This document shows, piece after piece, positions 19,045 through 30,300 of a stretch of DNA of 54,966 bases (positions are counted from its first letter, which is position 1; each line of letters starts with the position of its first letter). This stretch comes from an uncultured Marinicella sp. (GTDB taxonomy: Bacteria; Pseudomonadota; Gammaproteobacteria; Xanthomonadales; Marinicellaceae). Location: the NCBI GenBank assembly GCA_937942365.1, contig CALDFB010000066.1, forward strand, positions 1-54,966, given 5' to 3'. Both the position numbers and the translations under genes were made by a program. The notes beneath the pieces were generated by a model. The model made no database searches. It saw only the letters and a list, made by a program, of their open reading frames with translations, and was not told the DNA's origin.

Positions 19045-22000
19045 ATCACATGCAAGGGTAAAAGTCGCTGATGGTAAGTGGATAAGGCTGAGGGATCATA
19101 CTGAAGATCCATCGCTTTTAACATTTCAAAATAACCATGAGACTCAATCCATGAAACCGCCTTTTCTTGATATTTTTTTTGAATTTGAATCTTTTCATGC
19201 GCTGTAAGTTCAGCCAAATCATAAGCGAACACATGAACAGATTTGGCTTTACTTGTGGCGGCTAAATACGGAATTAAAGGTTCTTTATCATCCACAGCAA
19301 CTTTTAAACCACCCATCGCATCAAAAGGTAGATTGATCAAACTGGGTTGGCTGAAACTTGTTATCAATTGAGTTAAGTAGGCTTTGATTTCACTCATGGT
19401 GCTGAAACTAATTTCACCCGTCGACCATGGTTTGAATTTAAAACTTTTGACTTGATCACGAAACAGCACACGCAATTGGAAATGCTCAGCGACTGGAACT
19501 TCGTCGTCCAACTGCGCTAAACACCAAAAAATAAAAGGCTTAATCAATACCTTTGACCAAGCAGAAGATTGACTTGAACTCACTACCAATTGGTGGCTGA
19601 TCATGCCTTCTGTCGTATAAAGGCCTTCCCATGAGCCATTGATTTCAAAACACTGGACTTCTGACTGCAAAGAAATTGCAGCCACTCGCTGTGAGGGAGT
19701 AACTTGATTGTAACCTTCTCCAAATACCACTGGGCCAGATAAAGGTTTCAGTGTTTTCAGCTCTTTTTGTAACGCAATAAAGGATTTATGCTGCTCCAAT
19801 TCATATAACTCATCCAATTCAGCAAATAAATGGATAGGCAATTGAGACTGCTTGGATTGCCTATCATATTGGTTATCAATGGCAGTAACTAAACTGATGG
19901 GTTGATGTTTAAAAGCTTCTAGGTAGTCAACAACAGCCGCATCAAATAATTGATGTCGCGATAAACCGTCGAGCTGAAAAGGTTCGTGTTCAATATTGAC
20001 TTCATCATCAATTAATTGACTGGAAGCACCCACCTGATCAAGGTAACTTAAAACCGGATTTTCGAGAAATTTAGCCAAAGTTTGTACCTGAACATCTGTT
20101 GGTTTACGATTATCCTCAACCACAATATCAGGATCTGGAATGGCCGATACGTTTTGATGAGTTAGGTTATCTGTACCTGTCGTTAATTGGGCCTGCCTAC
20201 TGTTATGTTTTAAATGATCAAGTGGAGAAAAGTTAGCCAACCAATCTGAATTCAAGTTACCACTGCCCTCTTGCTTAATATTTGCACTGTCTAATGGGAT
20301 CTTTGTGACAGGATATGATGTCATTCCTAATGCTGTATGATCCATTAATGAAGTCGCATAATCATGCAATTGTTGCCAAGTAGATGATGGAAGTATAGTT
20401 TCATCTTTGATCAAATCCCTCCCCACATAACTTAAATACAGCTTCTCACGACCACACATCAAAGTTTCAAGAAATAAGTAATTCATATTTTCTATTTTAT
20501 TGATGTCCCCTAGCCGCCTCGAACGTTGTGTTAAGTCTAATGTATCTTGTAATATTTCACCTGGAAATGAACGTTCATCTAAACCCAATATATACGTGAT
20601 CTTAAACGGGATTGGGCGCATCGGCTGCAGCGATGCACAAACCAAACCACCACTCAGATAGTTACCTTTACTGGCAGACAGATGGACAAATTCTTGTTCG
20701 ATATAATATCGAATATCAGCCAAATTCATCTTCACATGCCCTGCATTTTCAACCAGTTGATTCATGGAAGTACTCAGCGCCATCCTGACTTGTTCCTCCT
20801 TGTATAAATCATCCGGTATCGCGATAAAAGTTGAAGTCATTTGTGAAATAATCTGTTGCCAATCCTTTGGAAATTGAGGTACTTTTAATAATTGTTGCCA
20901 TTGTTGTAAACTTTCAATCACCCATGACAAGCGACCCATCAGGTCACTGTCTTGACTAAGCAGTAATTCATCATCACTCACCAATGACTGCCTGAGACGT
21001 TTCAAACCTTGTTGCCAAGTGAATCGCTTTGACAGCTCTGTTTGACCAGGCGCCTCATACAAATGATCGAAATGACTAAAGACCCCCAGACGACTGAGCC
21101 AATTGAGCCATTCAGCCAACTCCTGATTAGATAATTTAAGTGCTTGTTTAACACAATCGTTAGCCAACCACTTCAACACCCTGGCACGCATGAAGTCATG
21201 TTCCAAGACATCAAACAAGCCCAGCACAGCCTGGGCATACAAACTTTCAGTTTTAACCGAGGAGTCAATCAATGAATAGCGCAATTGAAAAGGGTGTTGG
21301 CTGCTCTGTTCAGCAAACACCTGTTCAATCACACCTCGGTATTTGTCCATATCAGGTACTAAAATAGCTATATCATTCAGTTGTAGGCCACTGTCTTGAG
21401 CTAAATTCGATAATACACAGTTATAGACGGCTTGTACTTCTCGATAAATCGAAGGGGCTACTGCCATTTGCAGTGTGAGCAGTTGTTCAGGGTGATTGAA
21501 TTGATTCTTTTGTTGATGACGGTTGAGAATGGAATCTTGAATCACATGTAAAGCTTTGAGATTTCTGGGTTGATGACTCAACAACCAATCAGGATGATAA
21601 GCCACATTCAAATGTATGGCGTCATCTTCAAGTTCGCTGAATAAGCGTAAAGACTCTCTGCCTGGCTTTGCCCAAGCTTTTAGCAAAGGATTTTCAGTTT
21701 CCTCATCGCTCAAAGCCAAAAAGACCTGTTCACCTTTAGAATTCTCTACGGAGACTTCCTCTCCTTTTACATCATAAGCCTTGATCTTATGGGCATTGAT
21801 CCGATTTTGCCACGCATCTTCTTGATCAGTAGTTAAATCTTCCCAGTATTCACTGCATACATTTAATTGATAAATGTTAACAGATAAGTACTGTGCTAGA
21901 TGCGCCAATAAGTGTCGATGAAATGCCGACAACCGGGTTGGAGTAAACATATGCATGCTTTGACTGACTTGGGCCATGCCTTGCCAGTCAATCAATTGAA

Positions 22001-22619
22001 ACCTTTGTAGCAGGCTGTACCCACTAAACTTTTCACCTGATCCCATAATGTGTTGATATATGAACCGCTCAGCCGTTTCAATGCTTTTAAGTTGCTGGTC
22101 TTCACTTTTGTGGAAGTATGCATTACCTGACATCCATTGCAAGATCATCTCAGGCCTTTGCAGCTCATAACTGACATACAGCAGCGCCAAACGTTGTGCT
22201 AACTGCCACTTCTTTCTGCTTAATAGTTGTTCATTGAGCACCTCATTTAAATACTTATTGATAGGAAGCATCGCTGCATCAGTCATCAGTTCTGCTGTTG
22301 ATAAAAAGGCATAGATCTTTACAGTCAATTCGGTTTTTGACCACAAGGGAGCTTCTGCTTCTTTTTCAAATAAATTGAGGTATTGGCTGAGGCCCTTTTC
22401 AAGAAATGGAAATTCTAGATTAGCTGAGATACCATGATGATCAGCCATAAACAGCTGTAAATAGCGTTGCATATTGGCATTCGGCACTATGACATGGCCG
22501 GGTAACAATGGGTTTGCAGTACTTTTGACTTCAGTCAATAAATTATTTATGAGTTGATCAGCCAACTGCTCAACTTCATGGCTGAAATATAAATTAATGG
22601 ACTTATTGGTCATGAACAA
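19023..22619 (-). CDS. recC: Exodeoxyribonuclease V subunit gamma (RecC)
   Basis: 'GHVIVPNANMQRYLQLFMADHHGISANLEFPFLE', 'YILGLDERSFPG'; overlaps recB by 22 nt in the order recC-recB-recD. Confidence 0.93.
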   Translation of the reverse strand: MFMTNKSINLYFSHEVEQLADQLINNLLTEVKSTANPLLPGHVIVPNANMQRYLQLFMADHHGISANLEFPFLEKGLSQYLNLFEKEAEAPLWSKTELTVKIYAFLSTAELMTDAAMLPINKYLNEVLNEQLLSRKKWQLAQRLALLYVSYELQRPEMILQWMSGNAYFHKSEDQQLKSIETAERFIYQHIMGSGEKFSGYSLLQRFQLIDWQGMAQVSQSMHMFTPTRLSAFHRHLLAHLAQYLSVNIYQLNVCSEYWEDLTTDQEDAWQNRINAHKIKAYDVKGEEVSVENSKGEQVFLALSDEETENPLLKAWAKPGRESLRLFSELEDDAIHLNVAYHPDWLLSHQPRNLKALHVIQDSILNRHQQKNQFNHPEQLLTLQMAVAPSIYREVQAVYNCVLSNLAQDSGLQLNDIAILVPDMDKYRGVIEQVFAEQSSQHPFQLRYSLIDSSVKTESLYAQAVLGLFDVLEHDFMRARVLKWLANDCVKQALKLSNQELAEWLNWLSRLGVFSHFDHLYEAPGQTELSKRFTWQQGLKRLRQSLVSDDELLLSQDSDLMGRLSWVIESLQQWQQLLKVPQFPKDWQQIISQMTSTFIAIPDDLYKEEQVRMALSTSMNQLVENAGHVKMNLADIRYYIEQEFVHLSASKGNYLSGGLVCASLQPMRPIPFKITYILGLDERSFPGEILQDTLDLTQRSRRLGDINKIENMNYLFLETLMCGREKLYLSYVGRDLIKDETILPSSTWQQLHDYATSLMDHTALGMTSYPVTKIPLDSANIKQEGSGNLNSDWLANFSPLDHLKHNSRQAQLTTGTDNLTHQNVSAIPDPDIVVEDNRKPTDVQVQTLAKFLENPVLSYLDQVGASSQLIDDEVNIEHEPFQLDGLSRHQLFDAAVVDYLEAFKHQPISLVTAIDNQYDRQSKQSQLPIHLFAELDELYELEQHKSFIALQKELKTLKPLSGPVVFGEGYNQVTPSQRVAAISLQSEVQCFEINGSWEGLYTTEGMISHQLVVSSSQSSAWSKVLIKPFIFWCLAQLDDEVPVAEHFQLRVLFRDQVKSFKFKPWSTGEISFSTMSEIKAYLTQLITSFSQPSLINLPFDAMGGLKVAVDDKEPLIPYLAATSKAKSVHVFAYDLAELTAHEKIQIQKKYQEKAVSWIESHGYFEMLKAMDLQYDPSALSTYHQRLLPLHVMCQAKLT

Positions 22620-22699
22620 TCGCTGTGAAATCTATCTTTATTATAGACATTTGTCTGATCAAGATTTGATTCAATTTCAACTTTTAAAACATTTTGCTG

Positions 22700-23701
22700 T
22701 CAATGCCGAATGGCTTTAATGATTTGATTTCTTCCTGATTTTTTAGCTTGGTATAAAGCACTGTCTAATCGACTTAACCAGTCATCAACGCTTTCATCCA
22801 ATTCTTTTTGCGCAACGGCCATTGATAATGTGATGTCATGCTCTTCATTGATACTGCATTGGTTAAACGCCTCATGAATTGTTTTTGCCAATTGAAAAGC
22901 ATAATTAAAATCACGACCAAAACACAAGATAGCAAATTCATCTCCACCAATACGATACAACTCGTTACCGCTTCCTATTTTTTCTTTGATGAACAGGGAA
23001 ACTTGTTTCAGCACTTGATCACCTTTGGCATGTCCAAAATAATCATTGACTTGTTTAAATTTATCCAAATCTATCAACAAGGCTGTTTCAACCGTTTTTG
23101 AGAGAACCAATTCACTGGCATCATTGTTAAAAGCTCGGCGGTTAAAGACCCCGGTTAAAACATCTTCATTAGCTATGCGTCTTAACCTTGCGGTCTGTTG
23201 ATCCATTTTGGCTGAAAAAATGTAACAGAAGAAACTGGTTATACCAACCGTTACCGCAATTGTGATCAATTGAAAATAAGGCAAATCAATCAGCAAAAAC
23301 AAAATCACCAACGCACTCACACCCCACAAAATCATTGCATGCTTATTCGGTAATAAATAAAACACCAAAGCAACCGAAGGGTAAGCCCAATAAATTTGCC
23401 CTTCACCTTTGAGCGCTAGTGTGGCAATGGTTCCCAGTACTGAAATCAATGCAATGGCATATGCTGGATTTTCTGCATTCTTTGTTCGCCAAACATAGAC
23501 AAAAACATATAGGCCGAACAAAGCCAGGATCAAATCCAAGGTTGCAACCACCCATTCTTCATTCATCAAACGAATAACAGCGAATATACTCACAAAGACA
23601 GAGTAAGTGAGACTTAAGCTCATGACTATGATTTCTTTATCACTTCTTTTTTTTGCCAAACGTTTCATAAGTAGCTTTGGTGCACAAGGCACTGTGTTCA
23701 A
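22700..23701 (-). CDS. GGDEF diguanylate cyclase with N-terminal membrane region
   Basis: N-terminal TM helices, then 'DVLTGVFNRRAF', 'DLDKFKQVNDYFGHAKGDQVL', 'YRIGGDEFAIL'. Confidence 0.9.
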   Translation of the reverse strand: MNTVPCAPKLLMKRLAKKRSDKEIIVMSLSLTYSVFVSIFAVIRLMNEEWVVATLDLILALFGLYVFVYVWRTKNAENPAYAIALISVLGTIATLALKGEGQIYWAYPSVALVFYLLPNKHAMILWGVSALVILFLLIDLPYFQLITIAVTVGITSFFCYIFSAKMDQQTARLRRIANEDVLTGVFNRRAFNNDASELVLSKTVETALLIDLDKFKQVNDYFGHAKGDQVLKQVSLFIKEKIGSGNELYRIGGDEFAILCFGRDFNYAFQLAKTIHEAFNQCSINEEHDITLSMAVAQKELDESVDDWLSRLDSALYQAKKSGRNQIIKAIRH

Positions 23702-23728
23702 TGCATCATAATGACCGAATAATAACGC

Positions 23729-24121
23729 TTATTCATACGACTCATAGGATTTCTCTTCGGTTAATTCTGAACCGGTCGCCTCATTAATCTGCTTTTTTAT
23801 CGCCGCTCGATCATCATTCTGAAAATAAACACTGCGAGCTAATTGAACGAATTCATCATTAAAAATTTTATTTTTTTCAAAAATTCTTATGTCATCTTCA
23901 ATTTTCCACAACCTTAAATTGACTGCTTTCAAAGCATGTTTTAATTCATCAGTATCCTCATTGACTAAACCAGTATCATGCCAAGTGGCTGTTAATAATT
24001 GCAGCTCATGATTGATATTTTTAAGCTTGCTTGGGTCTTTAATTTTGTCCGCCTTTATTTCCAAAATGGTTATTTTGTCTAATAATTCGCCCACCGACAT
24101 AGGTGTACTGACTAAACTCAT
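23729..24121 (-). CDS. DUF6165-like protein
   Basis: 'VGELLDKITILEIKADKIKDPSKLKNINHEL'; TAATG coupling with the upstream gene. Confidence 0.65.
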   Translation of the reverse strand: MSLVSTPMSVGELLDKITILEIKADKIKDPSKLKNINHELQLLTATWHDTGLVNEDTDELKHALKAVNLRLWKIEDDIRIFEKNKIFNDEFVQLARSVYFQNDDRAAIKKQINEATGSELTEEKSYESYE

Positions 24122-24528
24122 TAATTACTCTCCACGTCATCTGTATCAAATTGGCCCGTGATTCTCTTTTTTACATGTGACCAAGATATCCCAATGCCTA
24201 AAACTGTCGAAATCATAAAAATCATTACCCAAGAAAGTATGCCAGAATTTGATAAATCTAACCAGCCTTGATCAACAAATAACCAAATCAAAGTACCACA
24301 AAAAGCCAATAAAATGATTATGCCTAATAGACCCAATGATTTAAAAGTAGCCGACAGGTAAAATATGTAACACCCTAAAACCACAATAACCACCAGAATC
24401 TTTAGTGGTAATTGGATATCTGACAATGGCCAAAGCCAGTGAAACAAGGAATACCCGGTTGAGTTAAATGTCGCCGCCACCAAGATAAATGCAAACATCC
24501 ATCGCAATACAAAACCACCTATATTCAT
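24121..24528 (-). CDS. DUF6524-like small membrane protein
   Basis: Four predicted hydrophobic helices; 'MNIGGFVLRWMFAFILVAATFNSTGYSLFHWLWP'. Confidence 0.6.
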   Translation of the reverse strand: MNIGGFVLRWMFAFILVAATFNSTGYSLFHWLWPLSDIQLPLKILVVIVVLGCYIFYLSATFKSLGLLGIIILLAFCGTLIWLFVDQGWLDLSNSGILSWVMIFMISTVLGIGISWSHVKKRITGQFDTDDVESN

Positions 24529-24635
24529 AATCGAATTCTTTCCAATAGCTAAATAACCTTATTATAATGTACACTTAATGAGTAATACAGTTAAGGAACC
24601 CCTTAATCATTAACCCAACATAGAGACACCTCAAC

Positions 24636-26060
24636 TTGAACCAACTTACTGACACAATAAAATCATCTCAAAAGCTTAAACACAGGTGGGTGATTTTTTT
24701 GTTATTGGGCATAATCGCCTTGAGTTTGTTCAGTCCAATTATATTTTCATCCAATTGGGATTTAATTAAGAAAAGAGGTGTTTTAATCTATGGCACCAGA
24801 ACTTCCCTGCTGTCATATTTCAAGTCTGGCGACAGCATTATTGGTTATGAATATCAATTATTGAAAAAATTCACGGATACCCACGGGCTAGAACTAAAGG
24901 CTCAACTCTATAACAACAACGGCGATCTTTTTGCTGACTTACAAAACGGTAAAATTGATATTGCAGGTGGCCATTTAACCATCACCAAAACAAGGTCAGA
25001 AAAGTTCAATTTCACAGCAGCCATCAGTCAAACTCATATCGACTTAGTCACACACTTCAATCACCGCAACAAAACCAATATTCAAGATTTTAAAGACAGT
25101 AAAGGCATCATCATTGAAAACACCAGTTATGAAGAACTGCTCGATGAAATGCCTGAATTCAAGCCAACTGCCATCACCACTTCGGCAGATTTATCCTTGT
25201 TTGAAATTATCAGAAAAATTAACAGTAAAGAAATTGACTTTACTTTTGGCGACTCAGAAATCATTAATATATATCAATATTTTATTCCAGGACTGTATCA
25301 AACCATCCAACTGACAGAAGCCTCGGACACGGCTTTTATGTTACGAAAAAAACGCGCCTCGGACCTTAAAAACAACCTGGATAAGTTTATTAAAGAGGCT
25401 AAAGAAACCAAATTGCTTGAGCAACTAAAAGAAGAAATTGTGGTTCACTTACCTGATATTGATAAAGCCAACACAGTTACTTTTTTTGAAAAATTACAAA
25501 CCACATGGCCTCAAATCAAGGACTTGGTTTTAGCCGTAGCTGAAGAAAGTAACTTTGATCCTGCCTTGTTGGCAGCTATCAGTTATCAAGAGTCGCATTG
25601 GGAAGTTGATGCGGAGTCTTTCACTGGAGTCAAAGGACTCATGATGCTAACTGCTTCAGCGGCTCAAGACATGAAGGTCGAAGATAGAACCAATCCACGA
25701 CAAAGCCTTGAAGGTGGTATCAGGTACTTAAGATATATGCAAAGAAAAATACCCGATCGCATCAAAGAACCACACAAGTCTTTGATGGCTTTAGCTGCGT
25801 ATAATGTCGGATATGGTCATTTAGAAGATGCTCGAATACTCACTCAGAAAGCAGGAAAGGATCCTGATAATTGGTTTGAGATCGAACCATTTTTAGCAAA
25901 GCTGAATAACCCCAGTATTGAACACGAACTCAAGCATGGTAACGCAGATGGATATACTGCTGTCATATATGTTAATAACATCATGACTTATAAACAACTG
26001 ATGAATTGGAAAATGACCAAAGAAAATAAAGACACCAGCGCATCGCCTTCAATTTTGTGA
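24636..26060 (+). CDS. mltF: Membrane-bound lytic murein transglycosylase F-like protein (SBP_bac_3 + SLT)
   Basis: 'GVLIYGTRTSLLSYFKSGDSIIGYEYQLLKKF' SBP3 domain plus 'AAISYQESHWEVDAESFTGVKGLMMLTASAA' SLT domain; TTG start. Confidence 0.88.
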   Translation: MNQLTDTIKSSQKLKHRWVIFLLLGIIALSLFSPIIFSSNWDLIKKRGVLIYGTRTSLLSYFKSGDSIIGYEYQLLKKFTDTHGLELKAQLYNNNGDLFADLQNGKIDIAGGHLTITKTRSEKFNFTAAISQTHIDLVTHFNHRNKTNIQDFKDSKGIIIENTSYEELLDEMPEFKPTAITTSADLSLFEIIRKINSKEIDFTFGDSEIINIYQYFIPGLYQTIQLTEASDTAFMLRKKRASDLKNNLDKFIKEAKETKLLEQLKEEIVVHLPDIDKANTVTFFEKLQTTWPQIKDLVLAVAEESNFDPALLAAISYQESHWEVDAESFTGVKGLMMLTASAAQDMKVEDRTNPRQSLEGGIRYLRYMQRKIPDRIKEPHKSLMALAAYNVGYGHLEDARILTQKAGKDPDNWFEIEPFLAKLNNPSIEHELKHGNADGYTAVIYVNNIMTYKQLMNWKMTKENKDTSASPSIL

Positions 26061-26160
26061 TTGACTCTACATATTTTATTTTGAGTATAATGTTTACAAA
26101 ATGCTACAATTCATTCCTGTACATCTAATGTTATAATTAAAAAAAAACCAAACACATTCA

Positions 26161-26868
26161 ATGAACATAAATTTAGGACATACTTCTCACTCAGGGATTA
26201 AAAGAGATCACAATGAAGATACCTACGGCATTGATTTAGCTCATGGTCTATTTTTAGTGGCCGATGGTATGGGCGGACATGATCACGGTGAAATCGCCAG
26301 CGCATTGGCTCGCGACCACATTTTGTCATCGGTAAAAAGCAACACACCTATTAAGCAAGCCATTTTAGATGCCAACCAAGAAATCATCAATAACTCAATG
26401 GAAAAGCCCGGAGACCTACCAATGGGCACCACCATTGCGATGATGCTAGTCAACAAAAATAGTTACGATTGTGCTTGGGTCGGAGACTCCCGTATTTATA
26501 AGTTATCTGATAATGAACTGATTCCAATCAGTTCTGACCACTCATATGTTCAAGAGCTGGTAGACCAAGAGCTCATAACAGCCATTCAAGCACGATCTCA
26601 CCCACACCGCAATGTGGTCACCCAAGCCCTGGGGGTTACTGATAACAGTGAAATCAGGATATCGCAATCCAGTGGCAAAATTAAGACAGGAGATAAATTC
26701 TTAATTTGTTCTGACGGCTTGACTGAAGAAGTTGATGATGAGCGGATTGCTGAAATCATGAATAAACCATTACCGCCCAAAGAGATCGGCGATCAACTGC
26801 TTATACAAGCGCTCGAAAATGGTGGCTCGGATAACATCACCTCTATCATCATTGAGTTTGTAGATTAA
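26161..26868 (+). CDS. PP2C-type Ser/Thr protein phosphatase
   Basis: 'HSGIKRDHNEDTYG', 'LVADGMGGHDHGEIAS', 'WVGDSRIYKL', 'LICSDGLTEEVDD', 'GGSDNITSIIIE'. Confidence 0.93.
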   Translation: MNINLGHTSHSGIKRDHNEDTYGIDLAHGLFLVADGMGGHDHGEIASALARDHILSSVKSNTPIKQAILDANQEIINNSMEKPGDLPMGTTIAMMLVNKNSYDCAWVGDSRIYKLSDNELIPISSDHSYVQELVDQELITAIQARSHPHRNVVTQALGVTDNSEIRISQSSGKIKTGDKFLICSDGLTEEVDDERIAEIMNKPLPPKEIGDQLLIQALENGGSDNITSIIIEFVD

Positions 26869-27075
26869 TTAAATCATCTCTTACCTAGCTGTTTACAATT
26901 CAAGCTTTATTTTTTTTAAATATGAGATTTCATAGGCGAATCTAAAAGTCTCTGCGTGACATACTTACCCCTTTTACATCGTTTGAAATTATACCCACCT
27001 CAATCAGATGCCGCCCCTTTATATCATATTAAAAATCTCCACTTAATTCATGGATGATGGTAAAAGTCTAAAAAA

Positions 27076-27201
27076 TCACTTCACCCACGAATCAAGCAAA
27101 GAACCGTTTATTAAGTCAAGTTTGTTTCTCTGTAGAATCAATTCCAATGCTTCTTTAAATGACTCATTTTTTTTATAACTCTCTAGAGATTTATAGCACG
27201 G
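27076..27201 (-). pseudogene. Short gene remnant (41-codon open C-terminal fragment without a usable start)
   Basis: Minus-strand frame reads PCYKSLESYKKNESFKEALELILQRNKLDLINGSLLDSWVK*, preceded in frame by a stop. Protein-like composition; no in-frame ATG. Confidence 0.3.
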
Positions 27202-27346
27202 TTATGTGCCCTAAATTGTTTTCGAATTTACATGCTCCTGATATAGTAAAAAGTATTATTAACCCAGCTGAGTAACCTTTATAAAAAGTTTATAACTCAG
27301 AGCTATATCATCTGATTTTCAATTATGAAATGAGTTACCTGATAAA

Positions 27347-30300
27347 TTATTTTCTCCATGACCGAAAATCATCAATGAATAGGCTACATAAAACACTTTC
27401 AGTGGATAAGTTAACCGCACCTATTTTTACCGAGTTTATTGATTTTAAATCATTGGTTAAATCATTTATTTCAACCCTGGATTGATTTTCAACTTTCAAC
27501 CCAGCCAGCCCTAAATCTGCGGTACTACTTTTATAATCCAAGTGTATCAATTGCGAGTGGTTTTCAATGGGTAACCAAGCTGTTGAAAAACGTTGATTTT
27601 CATTGTTCCAAACATCCATAATAATTTCATACCCTATAGGTTTTGAGCGGACACGAATCTGCAATGCCAATCCAGCATTTCCAGTAAGTCTTAGAAGCGC
27701 GACAGTAGAATTACCTGTGTTAATATTATTTGGGTTAAATAAAAATTGAGCCTGATAATCAGTTTCATCATCAGGTGTATTATCAGTAATATAAGCCTTT
27801 TGTTCATAACCATTGATCTGCATGCTTACACCATATTCACCTGCAATTGCAGCTTCGGACATCACTGATACTTGACCACCACCAGACTCAATAACAGACC
27901 ACCGTTCCAGTAACCGATCTTCAACTGAGTCAGCGAAAACATGTTCTACATTTGTTGGCTCTGATACCACAGTCACCACTGCACTTTTTTCATCAATATG
28001 AGGCAAGTTATCAGCCACAGCAAAATAATTAAATTGATCCCATCCTCGCAACCAGAATGAATTACCAGGAAAATATTGAAATACAAAGTTATCCTGAATA
28101 CTCGGCTCACCCCTAGCAATTCCCATGGTGGCGTATTGAGTGTCATTAACTTCTGCTTGTACAGTGATCTGATCATATGGTAAATCATTTTGGATTAACA
28201 TTGATGGTATGATTGATAGTTCATTTGCCTGGTTTTCAATCAACACAATGTCGTTAAACAAATTGAAATCAATGGCTTTAATCTCAACCAAGGCAGGCAG
28301 TGATTTACGACCTTGAGAATTAATGATTTGATAAGTAAAACTGTCAAGCTGATCAATTCCATTCGAACCTTGATTCGGAATATACCTCAAGGTACCGTTC
28401 AAACCAACAAATACTCGCCCATAAAGCGGCGGTCTAACCATATTTGAAAATAATATATCATCACCCACATCATTTAGTAACAACTGGTTGGTCGGTATAA
28501 TCAACTCTGTAGCTCCAGATACCATTGAAACCATATCAGGGTTAGCGATCAGCGCTGGTATATCATGCGCATACAACCAAACCTGACCTGTTACCTGTTC
28601 TGGGATTTCATTCTGCAAGTTAATTTCTGCACGATATTCAAAAGAATCATAACCTTGTACTGGAAAAACACCTGATCCACCTGGTGGTGTATAGCCCCAA
28701 TTTTGATTGGAACTACCTTGAAATGATATGCTGCCACCAAACTGGCTGGTTTGACCTAATAAAGGAATAACTGCCTCTGATAGATCCAAAGGCCAATCAT
28801 TTAGCGCCAGGTCGGCAATGGGGTTACTGCCAAATGGATAATCTCCATAAGCATCATCACCTGCGATAAAAGCATAGTCAGCAATGAGGGTGATTTTAGC
28901 TTCTGCAATTCCCGGTAGTTGATGATCCAGAGTGGCTTGATAAGTCAATTCATCATAACCTGTTAACCAGAATTGGCTGCTGGGTGAATAAATGATTTCA
29001 CCATCAGACAATTCGGCAGAGCCATGCGAACCATCTTGTACGCCCAACAGGGTAACATCACCAACTGGCCTGTCATTGTGTAACAACTCAATAGCAGGAA
29101 TGTTGATCTGCTGCTGCAACAAGTCACCCACTGAAGGGGTTTGTGCTATATAAATATCATCAAATGTATCTGGAGCTGCCAACAACCTTATTTGAGCTGA
29201 AGATGTAAAATTGCCATGTTTTTCTTTTACTGTATACGTGAAAATCGAATACCCTCGACTCCAAAAATCTTCATCAGGATTATAGAATAAATTTGCCATG
29301 CCTAAACCGCTCCATAATGTTCCATGAGAGTTTTGAATGTTGAATTCAGCAAACTCCAATTCTAATTCTTTTGGATTAATAACTTGGTCAAAAATAACTT
29401 CACCTAAAACATTAAATCGTACCGCAGTTTCTGAATAGTTGATTAAATAATCGAGATCAACAGCAACTATAGGAGCTTGGCTGACGACGTTAACCGTTTC
29501 TATCACGGTTTGAGCTTCAGTTGGATTGTCTACACTGGGTATCCAGTCAACATCCAAAGTCGCCGAATAATTGATCTCCTCTCTTGCATTTGGATCACCG
29601 CAGAAGTTACTCGAGACCGTGTAGCTGATCGTACCAGTCGCAACATCATAGTTAGCACCAGTAACATCAGTTATTTTCAGCCTATCCTGCGGTTTATCAT
29701 TTGTCAGCAAATCAACCACATTGATGATCAGAGGGTTGATTGGTATACCATCTTCACAAGCGACCACATAATCAGTTTGAGTCAGCGGTGTATTATGAAA
29801 AACTTCAATAATGGCTGAATCATTCAGTTCAGGAAAATCCCGATGCTCGATCCGATAGCTTACATTTTGTTTTCTGTTGTTAAAAAGACTGCCATTGACC
29901 GTAAAGTTCTTAAATGATGGATTCTGGGTATCGTCATCCAGAACAACTTCGCCGACTGGCAAATCGTTGTTCAATATAAACCTGTCAGCCCTGATGTGCA
30001 CAATATCGCCAGGTATAATCTCTTGACCAGGCACTTCATCTGGATTAATTAAATAGACATCATCAATCGCATCCACTTCACTGTTAACAGTGATTTCTGC
30101 TGAATCAGATATCACTTGTTGGCCATCATTTGAATCGACGGTAACAAAATACATCCCTTCATCAGATTCTTGAACAGCCGGAAAAAACAATTGATACTCG
30201 CTTGCACCTGAAATCAAAATATCTGTATCATTCACACGTTTATACCACTGATAACTGTATGGCCCTTCTCCACCTGTGACACTGACATCAAGTTTGGCCT

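Noticed and set aside
13514-22619. Unusual nuclease/defence operon
   Set aside because: The three large genes are canonical recC-recB-recD; the order and short overlaps are normal for many gammaproteobacteria.
26870-27346. Insertion-sequence remnant next to the giant gene
   Set aside because: Fragments with protein-like reading frames are present, but no terminal inverted repeats, target duplications or recognisable transposase motif could be identified, so only a generic gene remnant is reported.
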